Source of the DNA: Flabesymbios commensalis
Taxonomy: Eukaryota; Annelida; Polychaeta; Terebellida; Flabelligeridae
Reading direction: 5' to 3'
Assembly: GCA_964017125.1 (NCBI GenBank)
Contig: OZ024914.1
Span: 22,502,282 to 22,566,281 of the forward strand
DNA: 64,000 bases
The position numbers and the translations under genes were made by a program. Shown here one piece after another: positions 11,900 to 22,760 of this stretch (within the stretch, counting starts at the first letter, position 1; each line of letters begins with the position of its first letter). Below the pieces are notes generated by a model. That model was not told the DNA's origin. It did no database searches and worked only from the letters and a program-made list of their open reading frames with translations.

Positions 11900-12800
11900 A
11901 CGATAATCGGCCAGTTTTAATTTGATGAGTTACAATTTGCCAGAGCATAATCTCCCTGAAACCTCAATTTTTTGTTTTAGGATAATGACCTAGCTACCTG
12001 GCCTGGTTTATCAGATACCACATATATTAAAGTGAACATGGCGTCATTGGGCCAATTCAGATTTTATACCGGATGCTACCGACAATAACAGCGGTTACAA
12101 TCCGGTATTCAGCCGTTGTTAATATGCGACTACATTTATTGGCCCATTACTGGTCAAATTTAGAATATAGCTACTGTATTGGCTGAAAACAGCACTAATG
12201 TGCAAGACATAATGATAATCAAGTCCGATTAAACCATTTGTATTGGCCAATACTGTGATGTTATCAGGGTAATTTTAAAATTGATGGGGGTTGAAATTTT
12301 CCAGGGCATTTCCCATGATCCTTTAAACCTCACATTTTCTTTCTTATTCAATAGTCTAGCTGTCTGGCAATAATTGCTAGATATATCAGACATAATATTG
12401 TTTAAAGTAGATAATAAATGGCAGATAGTCAGCAATTTTGAATGTAATTCGAGTTGAAAGTTTTAAAGGCCTATCCCTCCCTAATTGTCTAGTTATCTGG
12501 CACTGGATATGAAGCATGTTAAGTTAAATAATGAACACCAGTTGGCCATTTTGAACTTGATAGATTTGGAAGTTTTTCGAGGCATACATATATATTTTAT
12601 GTAACTGGTATGCTGGTAACACTTTCTTAAACATCACATTTGTTATAGTTATAGTCTAGCTATATCAAACGATTTGCCTAGCCTTGTTGTGGAGAAGATG
12701 CCCTCCTTAAAACCTCACATTTTATATTATATCAATTAATTGTCCGGCTATTTGGCATGGCTTGCCAGATATCACTATCAGGCATAGTAAATTAAGGCCA
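11900..12800. repeat. ~155-bp dispersed satellite, cluster 6 (largest)
   Basis: At least five diverged monomers, recognisable by repeated TCTAGCTATCTGGCA-like, GGCATATTAA-like, GGCCATTTTGAA-like and CCTCACATTTT-like boxes. Confidence 0.55.
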
Positions 12801-13079
12801 TACAATGCTGCGCCAACTTGACCATTGTAACATCCTACCTCATGTGGACGTACACCAGTAACCTATGCGCTACCAACTAATTATATATCTAGGGGCTGGG
12901 CCTGGGGCCATGTTATAAGGCATATGACGTACTCAAAAGTTATATCCTAGCATATAACCTGCTGTGAAACCACCTCCTGATACGTGGATCATGAACAGGG
13001 GCATTTAATAGTATGTAGTTCTCTTTTCTGGTCATATTTTGAAAGTCAACAAGACATTTTAAAACAAGAGGACTGAAGT

Positions 13080-13800
13080 CTTATATCATTCCCCGCCATA
13101 AATTAGGTTAGATTTTTGCGGTCACAAATATTTAAAAAGTCGATTTGTGGTGGCCATTTCAAATTTCAGTAAAATCACATACACATTTCCAAATGGTGGG
13201 TAGTGTGATTGTACAATGTGAATTATTACTGATTTCAATTTTTCAGGTTTTGCACCCATAAAAAATATGAAGTTTATCCATGGCGGCCATTTTGAATTTC
13301 AGTAAAAGCCTAAAAAATCACTTGCACATCTCGATATCGTGGGGAATGTGATAGTAAAATTTGAATAATTTCCGACTTTAAGTTTTGGAGTTTTTGCGCT
13401 CACAAAAAAATTGGAGTTGACCTTTAGCGGCAATTTTGAATTTTCATAGCATCTTTAAAAAATCACTTGCACATCCCTATGTTGCTATGAATGTGATGTT
13501 AAATTATGAAAAAAAATTGACCAGACAATTTTTTTGAGTTTTTGCGCCCCCCGAAAATTTTAAGTTGATCTGTGGCGGCCATTTTGAATATCAGTAAAAC
13601 CTTAAAAAAGTCACCTGCACATCTCCATATCTCCATATAATTTCCGACTTCAAGTTTTTGCGCCCACAAAACATGTTGGATTTGACCTCTGGTTGCCATT
13701 TTGAAATTTGGTAGCAAAAAAATCACTTGCACATCCCCATGCTGCTAGGAATGTGATGTTAAAATTTAAAAAAAATGACCAATATTTTTTGGGGGTTTTC
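13080..13800. repeat. Tandem repeat, ~165-175-bp unit, about 4-5 copies
   Basis: Each unit has a GTTTTTGCGCCCACAAAA-like box, GTTGATCTGTGGCGGCCATT, a TTCAGTAAAACC-like box, AAATCACTTGCACATC and GGAATGTGATGTT. Copies are diverged by substitutions and small gaps. The GGCGGCCATTTTGAA box is echoed in the ~155-bp satellite, which hints at distant relationship or convergence. Confidence 0.75.
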
Positions 13801-13801
13801 A

Positions 13802-14170
13802 CGCCCAATATCTTGAACCACGTTTTTTGCCATGTAAAAAATACTTACTAGCTGAAATTATTTTACTATACTTCTATTCAACTCACTAACATGTCCGGCA
13901 ATCTCCATGTATAATTTTTGTTTGAAAATTATTTTATCTTGGTAAATCCTTTCTTTGTTATCAGGGTTATGTATATCGATATTCCAGAATTTCACTTAAT
14001 ATCAACCAACGCTCTAATGATGAATGACTTGCACCTGTCATCATACATGACAAAGAAAGGACCAGGCGATGTGAAGTTGTTTTGCCAAGTTGAATGGAGA
14101 TGAAAAAAATAAAATCTAGTCACCAAACATTTTTTTTAATGACAAAAAACGTGGTTCCTGATATTGGGCG
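13802..14170. mobile_element. 369-bp inverted-repeat MITE (CGCCCAATATC ends)
   Basis: Left end CGCCCAATATCTTGAACCAC followed by GTTTTTTG; right end is its inverse, CAAAAAACGTGG...GATATTGGGCG. The arms are about 32 bp with only a few mismatches. No transposase inside. It abuts the end of the 13080-13800 tandem repeat. Confidence 0.75.
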
Positions 14171-15001
14171 TACGACTTATAGTGCAAATTTACACAAATA
14201 AACGTTGTAAGTCTCGCAATGGCTGTCTTCACTCCTGCATTATTATACACAACTATGCCCGCCGTCAGATTACTCTGTATCGCATGTTTTTCACCTATTT
14301 TTCATTTAATTCTCAACCGATTTTGATGAAACTCTGCAAGGACTATTTTTCGAGTATGAAATTCAAGTATGAAATTTTCATCAAAAATTTTTAACTATAA
14401 AATATTTTTCGATGAAAATTTAACGGTAGTTGCCGCGTGACCAGAAAATAGTCCTTGCCAAATTTTTATATAACGTTAGTCTATATATAGTCTAAACTTT
14501 TTTTTAAGCCTAAGCCTAGGTATAGTTAGTCAACATTGTCGACCGGTCCCTCCCCCCGTTGACAAGCTGCCTATTCAAAAAACAGGCAAGGCACCAGTGT
14601 GATGTCTGCACACCCTCATCTGACCGTCTAGTGGTGTACAATCAATTTGTGACGCTGAAAAAATGTATGGCCGCTACCGTTAATAAGTTTTCAAGGTCGC
14701 GTCAGAAAAATATAAACAATTAAAAATTCGAATCGAGCTGGTATGAACAGTATAAATGGTGGCCATTTTGTTTGAATTTCTGAAGTCTTAAAACAACATC
14801 CAGCTACCTGTCTGGAAACGAAGTGCCAGACAGGTGCCCCGTCTAAGCCTGGTCTACTGACTAGGGGCCTAGGCCCTAGTCTACAAAAACGTTAGAAAAA
14901 GAATTAGAAGAGACCATCACTCGCATCAGTAAACTACTCTAAAGCCAGGCTGAGTACTGAACACCTGATAAAGCCCCTCTGGCCCTGGGCCCTGTGGCTG
15001 T
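14171..15001. other. No gene seen
   Basis: Contains an AT-rich imperfect palindrome near 14350-14425 (GAAATTTTCATC / GATGAAAATTT) and a CTAGG-rich low-complexity stretch near 14830-14890. Nothing coding was recognised. Confidence 0.5.
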
Positions 15002-15056
15002 GCTCAAAAGATCTAGCACTCTCAGAGTGCTAGAGCCTAGTCTAGATCTTTTGAGC
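15002..15056. repeat. Perfect 15-bp-arm hairpin
   Basis: GCTCAAAAGATCTAG at 15002-15016 and its exact inverse at 15042-15056. A second palindrome, CACTCTCAGAGTG, nests in the loop. It could be the core of a small foldback element. Confidence 0.85.
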
Positions 15057-15803
15057 GTAGGCGCCGTAGCCAAACTCAATTGATCACGAGTGACTCTGTC
15101 TGGTCTGAAGTCAGTCACGTGATTGACAGTGAACAGGCATAACATGTGAAAAATAGTTAGCAATTACTATCCCTTCACCGTGTTCCGGTAACATGTGGAG
15201 GGTGAGATTTTGCTAACTAGTGAAAACGTGAAACTGATTGACAGGTGACGACTGAACTGAATGAATTTCTGAAAACGAAACGACAAACGTCCGTCAAAAA
15301 AATGCGGCGATGCCGAGCAATAGACTACTTCAGTACTTGATTATTCTTTGTTAAATATCCTAATTTAAAAAATTAAGCCTGTTTAACTAAACCCACAATA
15401 TAATTATTTTAAACTACATTCACCAATTGAATTAAAATCAACCTGTAACCAATGCAAACGGTTTTTAAATCAGCATGATCGGTCGGAACTGTCAAAAATC
15501 TGGTTGCAATGAAAATATTTGCGCGTGCGCAAAACTCTGTATACATTTGTCGCGCTAATAGTTTTTTATCAACTGTTCAGTCACATCTAACATTAATTTG
15601 TATGACTCTTCATGTAGTAGGCTAAATCTTTCTTTTTCAAATTTGACAAGATACGCCTAATTCATTCCATTTGGAAAAAATACATTTTTACAGAATATAA
15701 TAGGGTGTCCCACATTCGTGGAGCATAAGACCACAAATTATATATTTTTAAAAGTATGTTCAATAATAGGGCCTAATCCGCTGGCGTGAAGCATTAGCCT
15801 ACA
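15057..15803. other. No gene seen
   Basis: AT-rich, without a convincing open frame or repeat. A stretch at 15761-15797 (CAATAATAGG...GGCGTGAAGCATTA) recurs in the same orientation at 19529-19556, on the other side of the 3.7-kb element. Confidence 0.45.
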
Positions 15804-16964
15804 TTTTTAGAGGGTCTTTATGAATACCGAAAACAACCGATAACAACAAAACTACCGAAAACAACCGAAAACAACCTGGAAATACCGAAAACAACTTCAT
15901 TTTTTCATCTTAAGACTGTGCGTATAGTTCCCCAAGACATATGTCAAAATATATAATAATATTTTATACCTGTAATAGGCTGTATATAGCCAAAATATGT
16001 TGTTTTCGATGATTTTGCAGTTGTTTTCGGTATTCATAACCCGTAGGCGTAGCGAAAACAGCATCGAGACTGCGGCTGTCACTAATACGGTGCAACTGCA
16101 AGGCCTCTACGATGTACGGCAAGCGCCAGTTGTTTTCGGTATTCATAGCTCGTTGTCGTAGGCGACGTAGCAAGTGTAAGGCATACGGCAGCAGTTATTA
16201 TCAAAGTTATTATTACAGATGATAAGGATGAAATGTCAACACAGCCGGCATTCATAACCCGTCGCCGTAGACGTTGTAGAGGAAAGGACATATGTCTACA
16301 TGTCAGACTAGCGTGTCTATTTCTTACACAACCAACGCGACGCCATAACTTATTATCATAAAATATATTACAATTTTAAGTATTACAGGCCTGTAGCGAT
16401 GGTATTATTATAGACTACATGTACGTTGTAGGTATATCCAAGGATTGGAGATAAACTTGATGGAAGAAATGTATGCCTATACAAGAATGCAAACACAGCC
16501 GTGGAGCAGTTGTTTTCGGTATTCATAACGTGAAAACAACCTGGATGGCAGCCCAGCAAACATGAGGCATCGGCGGGCCAACATTAACCCGACACTGGGC
16601 CAATGTCTCATGGTTGGGTCATTAACCATTATTACTTTTTACCGACTTGAAGTTATGTCTCCCTACCGCGACCCACAATTTAAATTGGCTGAAAGTTGTT
16701 TAGTTTGGGGTGAAACTTTTGCTAATAAAACGGATTAAAATACGACTATGGTCAAGCAAGTGTGAATGCGTGTTTGTTTGTTCAGCACTCACGTAATAAA
16801 TGGCACCTTCTCGGCCCACGAGGTAGATTAATGCCCATGTAAATTACCTCTACCGCAAAGCTCTTTATCAAACAAAAATAGGAACAACACAATATAAGTA
16901 TGTACATGTTTTTATTATTGGTAAATGCAAGACATTCGTATATAAACATACATGGGCCTAATCC

Positions 16965-17026
16965 TTTGACATTAGAATTAGTCTCTGTTACGATATATCG
17001 TAACAGAGATTAATTTTAATGTCAAA
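16965..17026. repeat. 62-bp near-perfect palindrome
   Basis: Two 31-bp arms with no spacer, centred at 16995/16996 (GATA|TATC). Only two of 31 pairs mismatch, both in the outer AATTA(G/A) part; the inner 14 bp of each arm (TCTCTGTTACGATA) are perfect. Confidence 0.95.
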
Positions 17027-17091
17027 TGATGACCATATAATACGGGGCCTACCCCACGTGTCCAGTCTCAATGACATATTAGGGCCTATAT

Positions 17092-17285
17092 ATCCCAGAG
17101 TTACAATCATAATTAATATGTACAATATGTACATTTATGTGGAGTCCATTTCTCAATCACATATGACATTACACAATAGAGGAAATATTTATATTCCAGA
17201 GTCAAAATGATAATTCATATATACAATATTTACATTCATGTGGAGTCCATTTCTCTATCACATATCACACTGCACAATACAAATA
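17092..17285. repeat. Tandem duplication of ~105 bp
   Basis: CCAGAGTTACAATCATAATT and CCAGAGTCAAAATGATAATT each begin a copy. Both continue to ATGTGGAGTCCATTTCTC and ACACTGCACAATA/ACATTACACAATA. It lies inside the 3.7-kb element. Confidence 0.8.
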
Positions 17286-18610
17286 TATACATAACAATTT
17301 AAGGTTTCCTTTTTTTGGCTGTCCTGGTTGTAGCAGCAACTTTCCTTTTCTGCTGGTTGGGTTTGCGACCGTTGCTACCTGATCGCATCACGACAAGGCC
17401 ACTGTCACTCGAAGTTACGGTTCTGTTGTTCAGTCTTTGTTTGGTGTTTAGAAATTTTGTCAGGTGTCGTTTTCTCACGTCGTCTTTTAAATTAAGCCAA
17501 TCCCCCCGTGATTGATGATAAAAAAAAATGTTTTAAGAGGCTGTTCAATTTAATTTATTTATTTATTGCACATCCATAGATGTATGGAAACATGAAACGA
17601 TTAATGTCGCATAAGTCTAAACATATTTCCCGTCGTCAATAAAAATATATCTATTTTTCATTAATGTTAATGAAATATTATGTATGTATGTATGTTATGT
17701 AGCCTAAATTATGTTATTAATTTACATCTTTTGTTATGTATGAATGTTATGTACATTATTGATTAAATTATATTATGTTATTTCCATGTTTTTATGTTTG
17801 GTATTAAAACACAGCTCAACCTCTGCTTCGTGTAACTCTCCACAACTCACAGCGTGCCATGACCTAACCCCCCCCCCCTCCCCCTCCCAATGTTGCTCCG
17901 CTGCTGTTCAACTGCCATCGACTGCGCAATAATGAGTAGCTGAACTGCTCCCAGCGTAAGGTGTTTGTGATGAGTGACCATGCCAAGCTGTGATCTGAGA
18001 TTTACTAATATCTGCTCACAATGTCAACATCCAGCCGCAAATTAGTTCAATACTCTTTTAATTTGATAGGAAATATATTTATTTTCTATACCATATATAA
18101 ATGGTATATTTTGAAGATTCAATTATATTATCTTAATGCGTTCTGTTGTCACGTGGTGGCCTGATAACAATCGCTTTATGTTTGTAGTTTAAAATATAAT
18201 AATCATAATAATATTATACCGTACTCGTATTATACCGTACCGTTAACTGGAGTGATATACTGATGTATAATTCAATAAGACATACACACCACCGTATGAA
18301 ACACTCCCCGTATGCAGAAATTAAATATAACAAAGGAGATAACGGGATTAGCAAAACGATTGCATATTTTAATTTAAAATATTCTTCAGCTTAGATAGCT
18401 CGACACGGATAAATAAGTAATAATGAATATTATTATAATTAACTATTTTTTTTGTACATATTTTAATTGTTGATTTATTGCAAGTGTACAAAGAGGGCCC
18501 ATTGCGTCGTCGCCCCCACTCCCCCCCCCTCCTCCAGAGGTGGTGACAGTACGGGAGTTGTCGTCAGTCACACTTCGTTTGCTGGAGCAGTTCTAATCAT
18601 TTGTCATCAG

Positions 18611-18970
18611 GGAAAAAAAACATTACAAATATAATTATTTACTAGTCTACTTTCTCAGAGAAACAGTAATACGTTTTATAATAATTTATAATTCCTCTAG
18701 TTGTAAAACTGTAGGCTAGATTTCTGTGGTAGCGGTAGCGTTGGTTGTTTTCGCTATTTACGTTACGTTACTTACCATGTAGTGGTGAAGATATAAATAC
18801 CGAAAACAACACACTTCACATCTTTGCTAGGGAAAACAAAACACACTTCAAATATAATTATTTACTACTTTCTCAGTGAAACAGTATTTTACATTTTATA
18901 AAAATTTATCATTCTTATAGTTTTAAAACTGTATGCTAGATTTCTGTGTTACCGGTTGTTTTCGCTATTT
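18611..18970. repeat. Direct duplication of ~140 bp, period ~220
   Basis: The segment from AATATAATTATTTACTA to GGTTGTTTTCGCTATTT occurs at about 18627-18758 and again at 18850-18970 with moderate divergence. It lies inside the 3.7-kb element. Confidence 0.75.
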
Positions 18971-19520
18971 TTAGCGTTCTACTCTGGCTGTCCAATTCAC
19001 TCTGACATCATATTGCCAAATACAGACCTGCAAACATAAGCCTATATATGCTTTCACGGTACCGAAAACAAGATATTATGATTATGATACAGTAATAAGA
19101 AATTGATTAACAAACAATACAGCAACAATATCGATATAACAATTAATATATACTAGTCTAGTATCGAAGCTACGGCAACGAGCTATACCGAAAACAACTC
19201 AACTGGCGCTTGCCGTACATCGTAGTGGCCTTGCACCGTAACAGCATGAACAGTGACAGCCGTAGTCTCGATGCTGCCTACGGGTTATGAATACCGAAAA
19301 CAACTGCAAAATCATCGAAAACAACATATTTAGGCTATATCCAGCCTATTACAGGTATAAAATATTATTATATATTTGCACATATGTATTGGGGAACTAT
19401 ACACACAGTCTTAAGATGAAAAAATGAAGTTGTTTTCGGTATTTCCAGGTTGTTTTCGGTTGTTTTCGGTAGTTTTGTTGTTATCGGTTGTTTTCGGTAT
19501 TCATAAAGACCGTTTTTAGA

Positions 19521-20517
19521 CTATATTACAATAATAACCCGCTGGCGTAAAGCATTACTTGTTTAAACTATGCTATAACAGTTTAGTAGCCTAAAATTCA
19601 GAAATGAATAATAAGCATAACAACTTTGATAAAATATTATTTGATTCATATATGTAAGAAGAGTCCGTTAACAAATAATAACAGTTACGGACAGTTATTA
19701 AGTCAAAGAACCTTTATAATCGGTTAACGGAATATGACAAGCTAGAATTGTACGATAGATTCTTACCTGTTTAGCGCGCCATTCATGTCGTGTGTGCGTG
19801 TCTTTTTTTGACAGATTCAAAATGTATTGGATCTCTGTTGGTCCAATGTTGAGCTAATGTCGTAGACTGTGGGCCAGCATTGAGTTGATGTGTCGTGTCT
19901 GTTGAGATGCCAAACATCGTGTGCATGGCGTGATCACATCACAGAGGTGCGTAATCCGATACGGTATATGCTTGAACGCAATAACAGTTAAACTTTTTAG
20001 ACTAATAGCAATCTGCATGGTGTGATCCTCGCGAGGCGTGATTGGTAATAAATGACACTCGGGGGTGTGTGATTTACGTGACGTTGGGCTGTGAGTTATG
20101 ATCATCCATTTTCCACTTTCCTTTCATTAAAAGTCATTTTTTATTAAAATGCAAATAAAATATATTAATATTTATTCCTAATATACCCATTAGACTGCGC
20201 TACACCCTCTTATTAGTCCACAATTCACAATATATGCCTTTTAATGGCCGGTTTTGGTCGGTTTCAGCCGGTTTCGTGGAAAAGATGTACCGCAAATTAT
20301 CCTACGCTCAGGATTTTATTCACCGTTCGGCTGATTTGAACAGATTTAGGAACTTCTTTAACGATTACGTTTTGGTGTTATATTTATTTTAGATTCATAG
20401 TAGATATCCAAAGCTTGAATAGTGCCTCCCCACCAACATGGCTAGACTATGGTGCTTTAAGTGATGTTGTGGCCGAAATATAAAATATGTAGCCGTGTCC
20501 TCTAATTGTTCTGAGAC
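19521..20517. other. No gene seen
   Basis: Around 19840-19900 is a stretch (TTGGTCCAATGTTGAGC...GGGCCAGCATTGAG) resembling the inner module of the CCCAGCAAAC miniature elements. The rest is unremarkable. Confidence 0.4.
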
Positions 20518-21109
20518 TTAACTCATTCAAGACGGTACTTTCAGTAGGGGGCCTACATATGTAGGATCCCTGCCTCGCTCGATTACCGTGACAGTCGTCT
20601 CCGATCTCCCCGGACGCGGAGGGACAGGAGATGACTGCCTCGTTTTGGTACTTCAGTACCGTGTGCATAAATCCGAATGCCATGCGGTCATAGCTTTTTC
20701 CCGCATTTGTAACATAGCTCTTGACGACTGCGGACGTGCCGCAGGTCGTCCGCTCGGAGTTAGCCTATGGACGTGTCATGCGCGGGGTTGTGCATTGCTA
20801 ATGTTTAGTGTCTAGACCAATAAACATAATGATCTGAAGAGGAGTTTTGTGAAGTCAATCGGAACCGTCAACCTGACGGGGGAGGAATGAAGTTTATAAT
20901 ATGTTGATGAATGTTAGGTGGGTTAATTCCGCCGTTCACCCTACCGGTGGACCCGCTTGCATCCCCACACATACATGTTTCTGTGGACGGGGCATTTTTT
21001 AAATGTTTACATTTTATGACGTCATATAACACAAGTTATCTCGGCCTCCGTCCTGTAGCGTCGAAGTAGCTGGCCCGAGATATCTCAGGCTCCGTCTGGA
21101 ATGAGTTAA
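20518..21109. mobile_element. 592-bp TTAA-flanked element (piggyBac-like, non-autonomous)
   Basis: TTAA at 20518-20521 and 21106-21109. Just inside are inverted ends CTCATTCAAGACGG and CCGTCTGGAATGAG (13 of 14 match). The interior is GC-richer than its surroundings and has short frames on both strands without recognised domains. Confidence 0.7.
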
Positions 21110-21137
21110 TTCCCAGACAGTACCACCAAATGCCACC

Positions 21138-21453
21138 GGTTGCCAGTGGTATGAATATTGCTTTACGTCGTTTTCTGCACAATCATGGCAATATCGCGAC
21201 AGAAGGAAGCCCGAAGCTGGGACTATGCCCTACTCTTTTTTCGAATGACTTCAAGGGTTCTTTATAGTGCACAGTTGGCCTACCATAGGCAGCACTGTAC
21301 ACTCCAGGCCCGCCTTTGAACAGTTTGGAGCACTGTATATGCACAGCCACGATGACAAATATCCGGCCCGACCGGGATTCGAACCTGGTACCTCCAGATT
21401 ACAAGCCCCAGTCGATACAAACGAGCCATCGGGGCCGGCAGGTTGCCAGTGGT
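21138..21453 (-). mobile_element. tRNA-derived SINE with 13-bp target duplications
   Basis: The SINE body is 21151-21440 on the minus strand. Its head (21436 down to 21365) is tRNA-like: acceptor-type GGCCCCG pairs with CGGGCC, an A-box-like TGGCTCGTTTG, and a perfect B box GGTTCGAATCC at 21385-21375. Identical direct repeats GGTTGCCAGTGGT flank it (21138-21150 and 21441-21453), the mark of LINE-mediated insertion. The body after the head contains AAAGAACCCTTGAAGTCATT and AGAGTAGGGCATAG. The acceptor stem has mismatches, so it is not a functional tRNA gene. Confidence 0.85.
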
Positions 21454-21699
21454 GGCCCACCACACGGATGTCCAGCTGATAGCGGGTGGCCCACTATGCA
21501 TTGGTTGCCGGTGGTGGACCACCGGTGGTTCATCAGTGGCAAATACCTCCCTCCAGTTGCATCCTGTGTGCCATTGTCTGGAAAAAATTGACCGCCATGG
21601 CGGTCTGATCGCATTGATGATTGACGTTAGGTGAGAGTATACTGTTACGTGTAGGTCTATCTATTTGGCTTCATTCTGGGCCATACAGTTACTGGCAGA
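21454..21699. repeat. GGTTGCCRGTGGTGG-rich palindromic stretch
   Basis: GTGGCCCACCAC, GTGGCCCACTA and GGTGGTGGACCACCGGTGG form overlapping inverted repeats to about 21540. Beyond that nothing was recognised. Several short frames on both strands here are consequences of the repeat. Confidence 0.5.
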
Positions 21700-21945
21700 T
21701 AATGTTGTTTTCAATCGACTGACCAGGATAATTCATTATGTATGCGATTGGTCGCGATGACAATCTCGACCAATGACGTGCCTAAGAATAGGTCAACTGC
21801 CTTAGAAATCGCATATGCAAAAAATCTAGCTATGGTGCGATGGTTCTGATATTAAAGGTAAGGTTTTTAAAGGAAATACATGTATATATTATTGCAAAAA
21901 TATTGTTTCGATATCATAATTATTTTTCAAAAGTTAAACATTAGC
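21700..21945. repeat. Diverged copy of an old dispersed repeat (array-unit tail)
   Basis: TGATTGGTC...GTGCCTAAGATGTAGGTCAAC-like order followed by ATATATTATTGCAAAAATATTG and ATATCATAAT. The same order occurs at 25500-25740 and, well preserved, at the end of each array unit (48200-48450 and 53465-53714). Confidence 0.55.
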
Positions 21946-22479
21946 TAGCTTACCGCAGCTTGCAACTTGTCACATTATATTGGCATAGTTCTGTGGGGAC
22001 CAGCGTCTCGTCCCTCTTCGGTCGGCGAGACCATTCGGGATTCCGGAAACTGACGAGTGAACCTCTTCCCGAGCGGCGTCGCCCACGCTATCTTTTGCCG
22101 CCAATTCCGGCCACGCACCAGTCTCATCTCCCGCATCGTTGCAGATGGACTCGTCGTCTAGTTCACGAAGCTGAAGCCACATGGCTTAAGGCCGTCGCGT
22201 TCTATCCTATATGTGTACAGCGAATGTTATGTCTAGATAATCAATAAAGAAAGAACAAGAGAACAACGGAGTCAATGAAGTTATTTGTTCACCGTCGCAC
22301 AGACGGGAATAGAGATAGATGGAGGATCGGGAGTTGGAGTGAACAGTCAGCCAACATGGCGGCCGACCAATCTAGCAATCCGATAATTCGACCTTGAGGT
22401 AGTCATTGCTCTCATTGAACGCCATGTTGAAAAAAACTCAATTTACTGAAGAGAAACCAAAGGCATGGCGTACAGCTCC
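21946..22479. other. GC-rich segment with AATAAA, identity unknown
   Basis: From about 21970 to 22215 the DNA is markedly GC-rich, with an open plus-strand frame (21960-22247, 95 codons, no recognised domain). An AATAAA follows at about 22242. It could be the last exon of something, or part of a retroelement end. I see no partner for either. Confidence 0.25.
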
Positions 22480-22760
22480 TTCGGACTGTAATTACAACAC
22501 AAGAACCCTTCGGTTCTGAACATTATTCAGAGTATTTTTTTGCATCAGACTGAAGTTGATATTTATACTAAGCAATGGGCCATGTAAAATTGCAATCAAA
22601 ACAAATATATTTTCGCCAATAAGTGTTTTAGATTAAAAAAAACTTGCTAAAAATAATTAGATGCACAAGAGCGGGATGTTTTCTTTGTTAGTTCACATTC
22701 TAACAGTAAATTAAAATACTGTGCAAGCACTCCCAACACCCCGTGGCCGGTGGTAGTGAT
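22480..22760. repeat. Old copy of array-unit segment (left half)
   Basis: AAGAACCCTTCGGTTCTGAAC, TGAAGTTGATAT, AGCAATGGGCCATG and ATTAGATGCACAAG follow the same order as 26800-27040 in the array unit, at much lower identity. The continuation of the unit resumes at about 25170. Confidence 0.7.

Larger units (their letters stand above)
15812..19512. mobile_element. 3.7-kb non-autonomous element with ~345-bp TIRs and 8-bp TSD
   Basis: Left TIR about 15812-16160, right TIR about 19175-19512, inverted and roughly 90% alike by eye. Both start (G/C)GGTCTTTATGAATACCG and are loaded with the motif ACCGAAAACAAC. The 8-bp duplication TTTTTAGA lies at 15804-15811 and 19513-19520. An 8-bp duplication is known for hAT, P and Merlin families; the end sequence does not settle which. 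No transposase was found: the longest frame inside (17315-17515) is 66 codons with no recognised domain. The interior holds a 62-bp palindrome, two short tandem duplications, microsatellite-like TATGTATG DNA and further scattered CGAAAACAAC pieces near 16505, 18740 and 18795. Confidence 0.75.

Noticed and set aside
17560-17760. Possible telomere-like repeat from TATGTATG and from the CGAAAACAAC motifs of the 3.7-kb element
   Set aside because: The motifs do not form a regular short-period array and occur within defined TIRs or simple microsatellite DNA.
21365-21436. Possible functional tRNA gene on the minus strand (perfect B box, anticodon-loop-like CTTGTAA)
   Set aside because: Acceptor and anticodon stems have several mismatches, and 13-bp target duplications flank a longer body, so it is the head of a SINE.
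21960-22260. Possible solitary LTR (GC-rich body, AATAAA, downstream GAACAACG)
   Set aside because: No second copy, no clear TG...CA ends and no target duplication seen in the window.
22356-22400. ATGGCGGCCGACCAATC as a possible first exon of a host gene
   Set aside because: An in-frame stop follows after about 13 codons and no donor precedes it convincingly.
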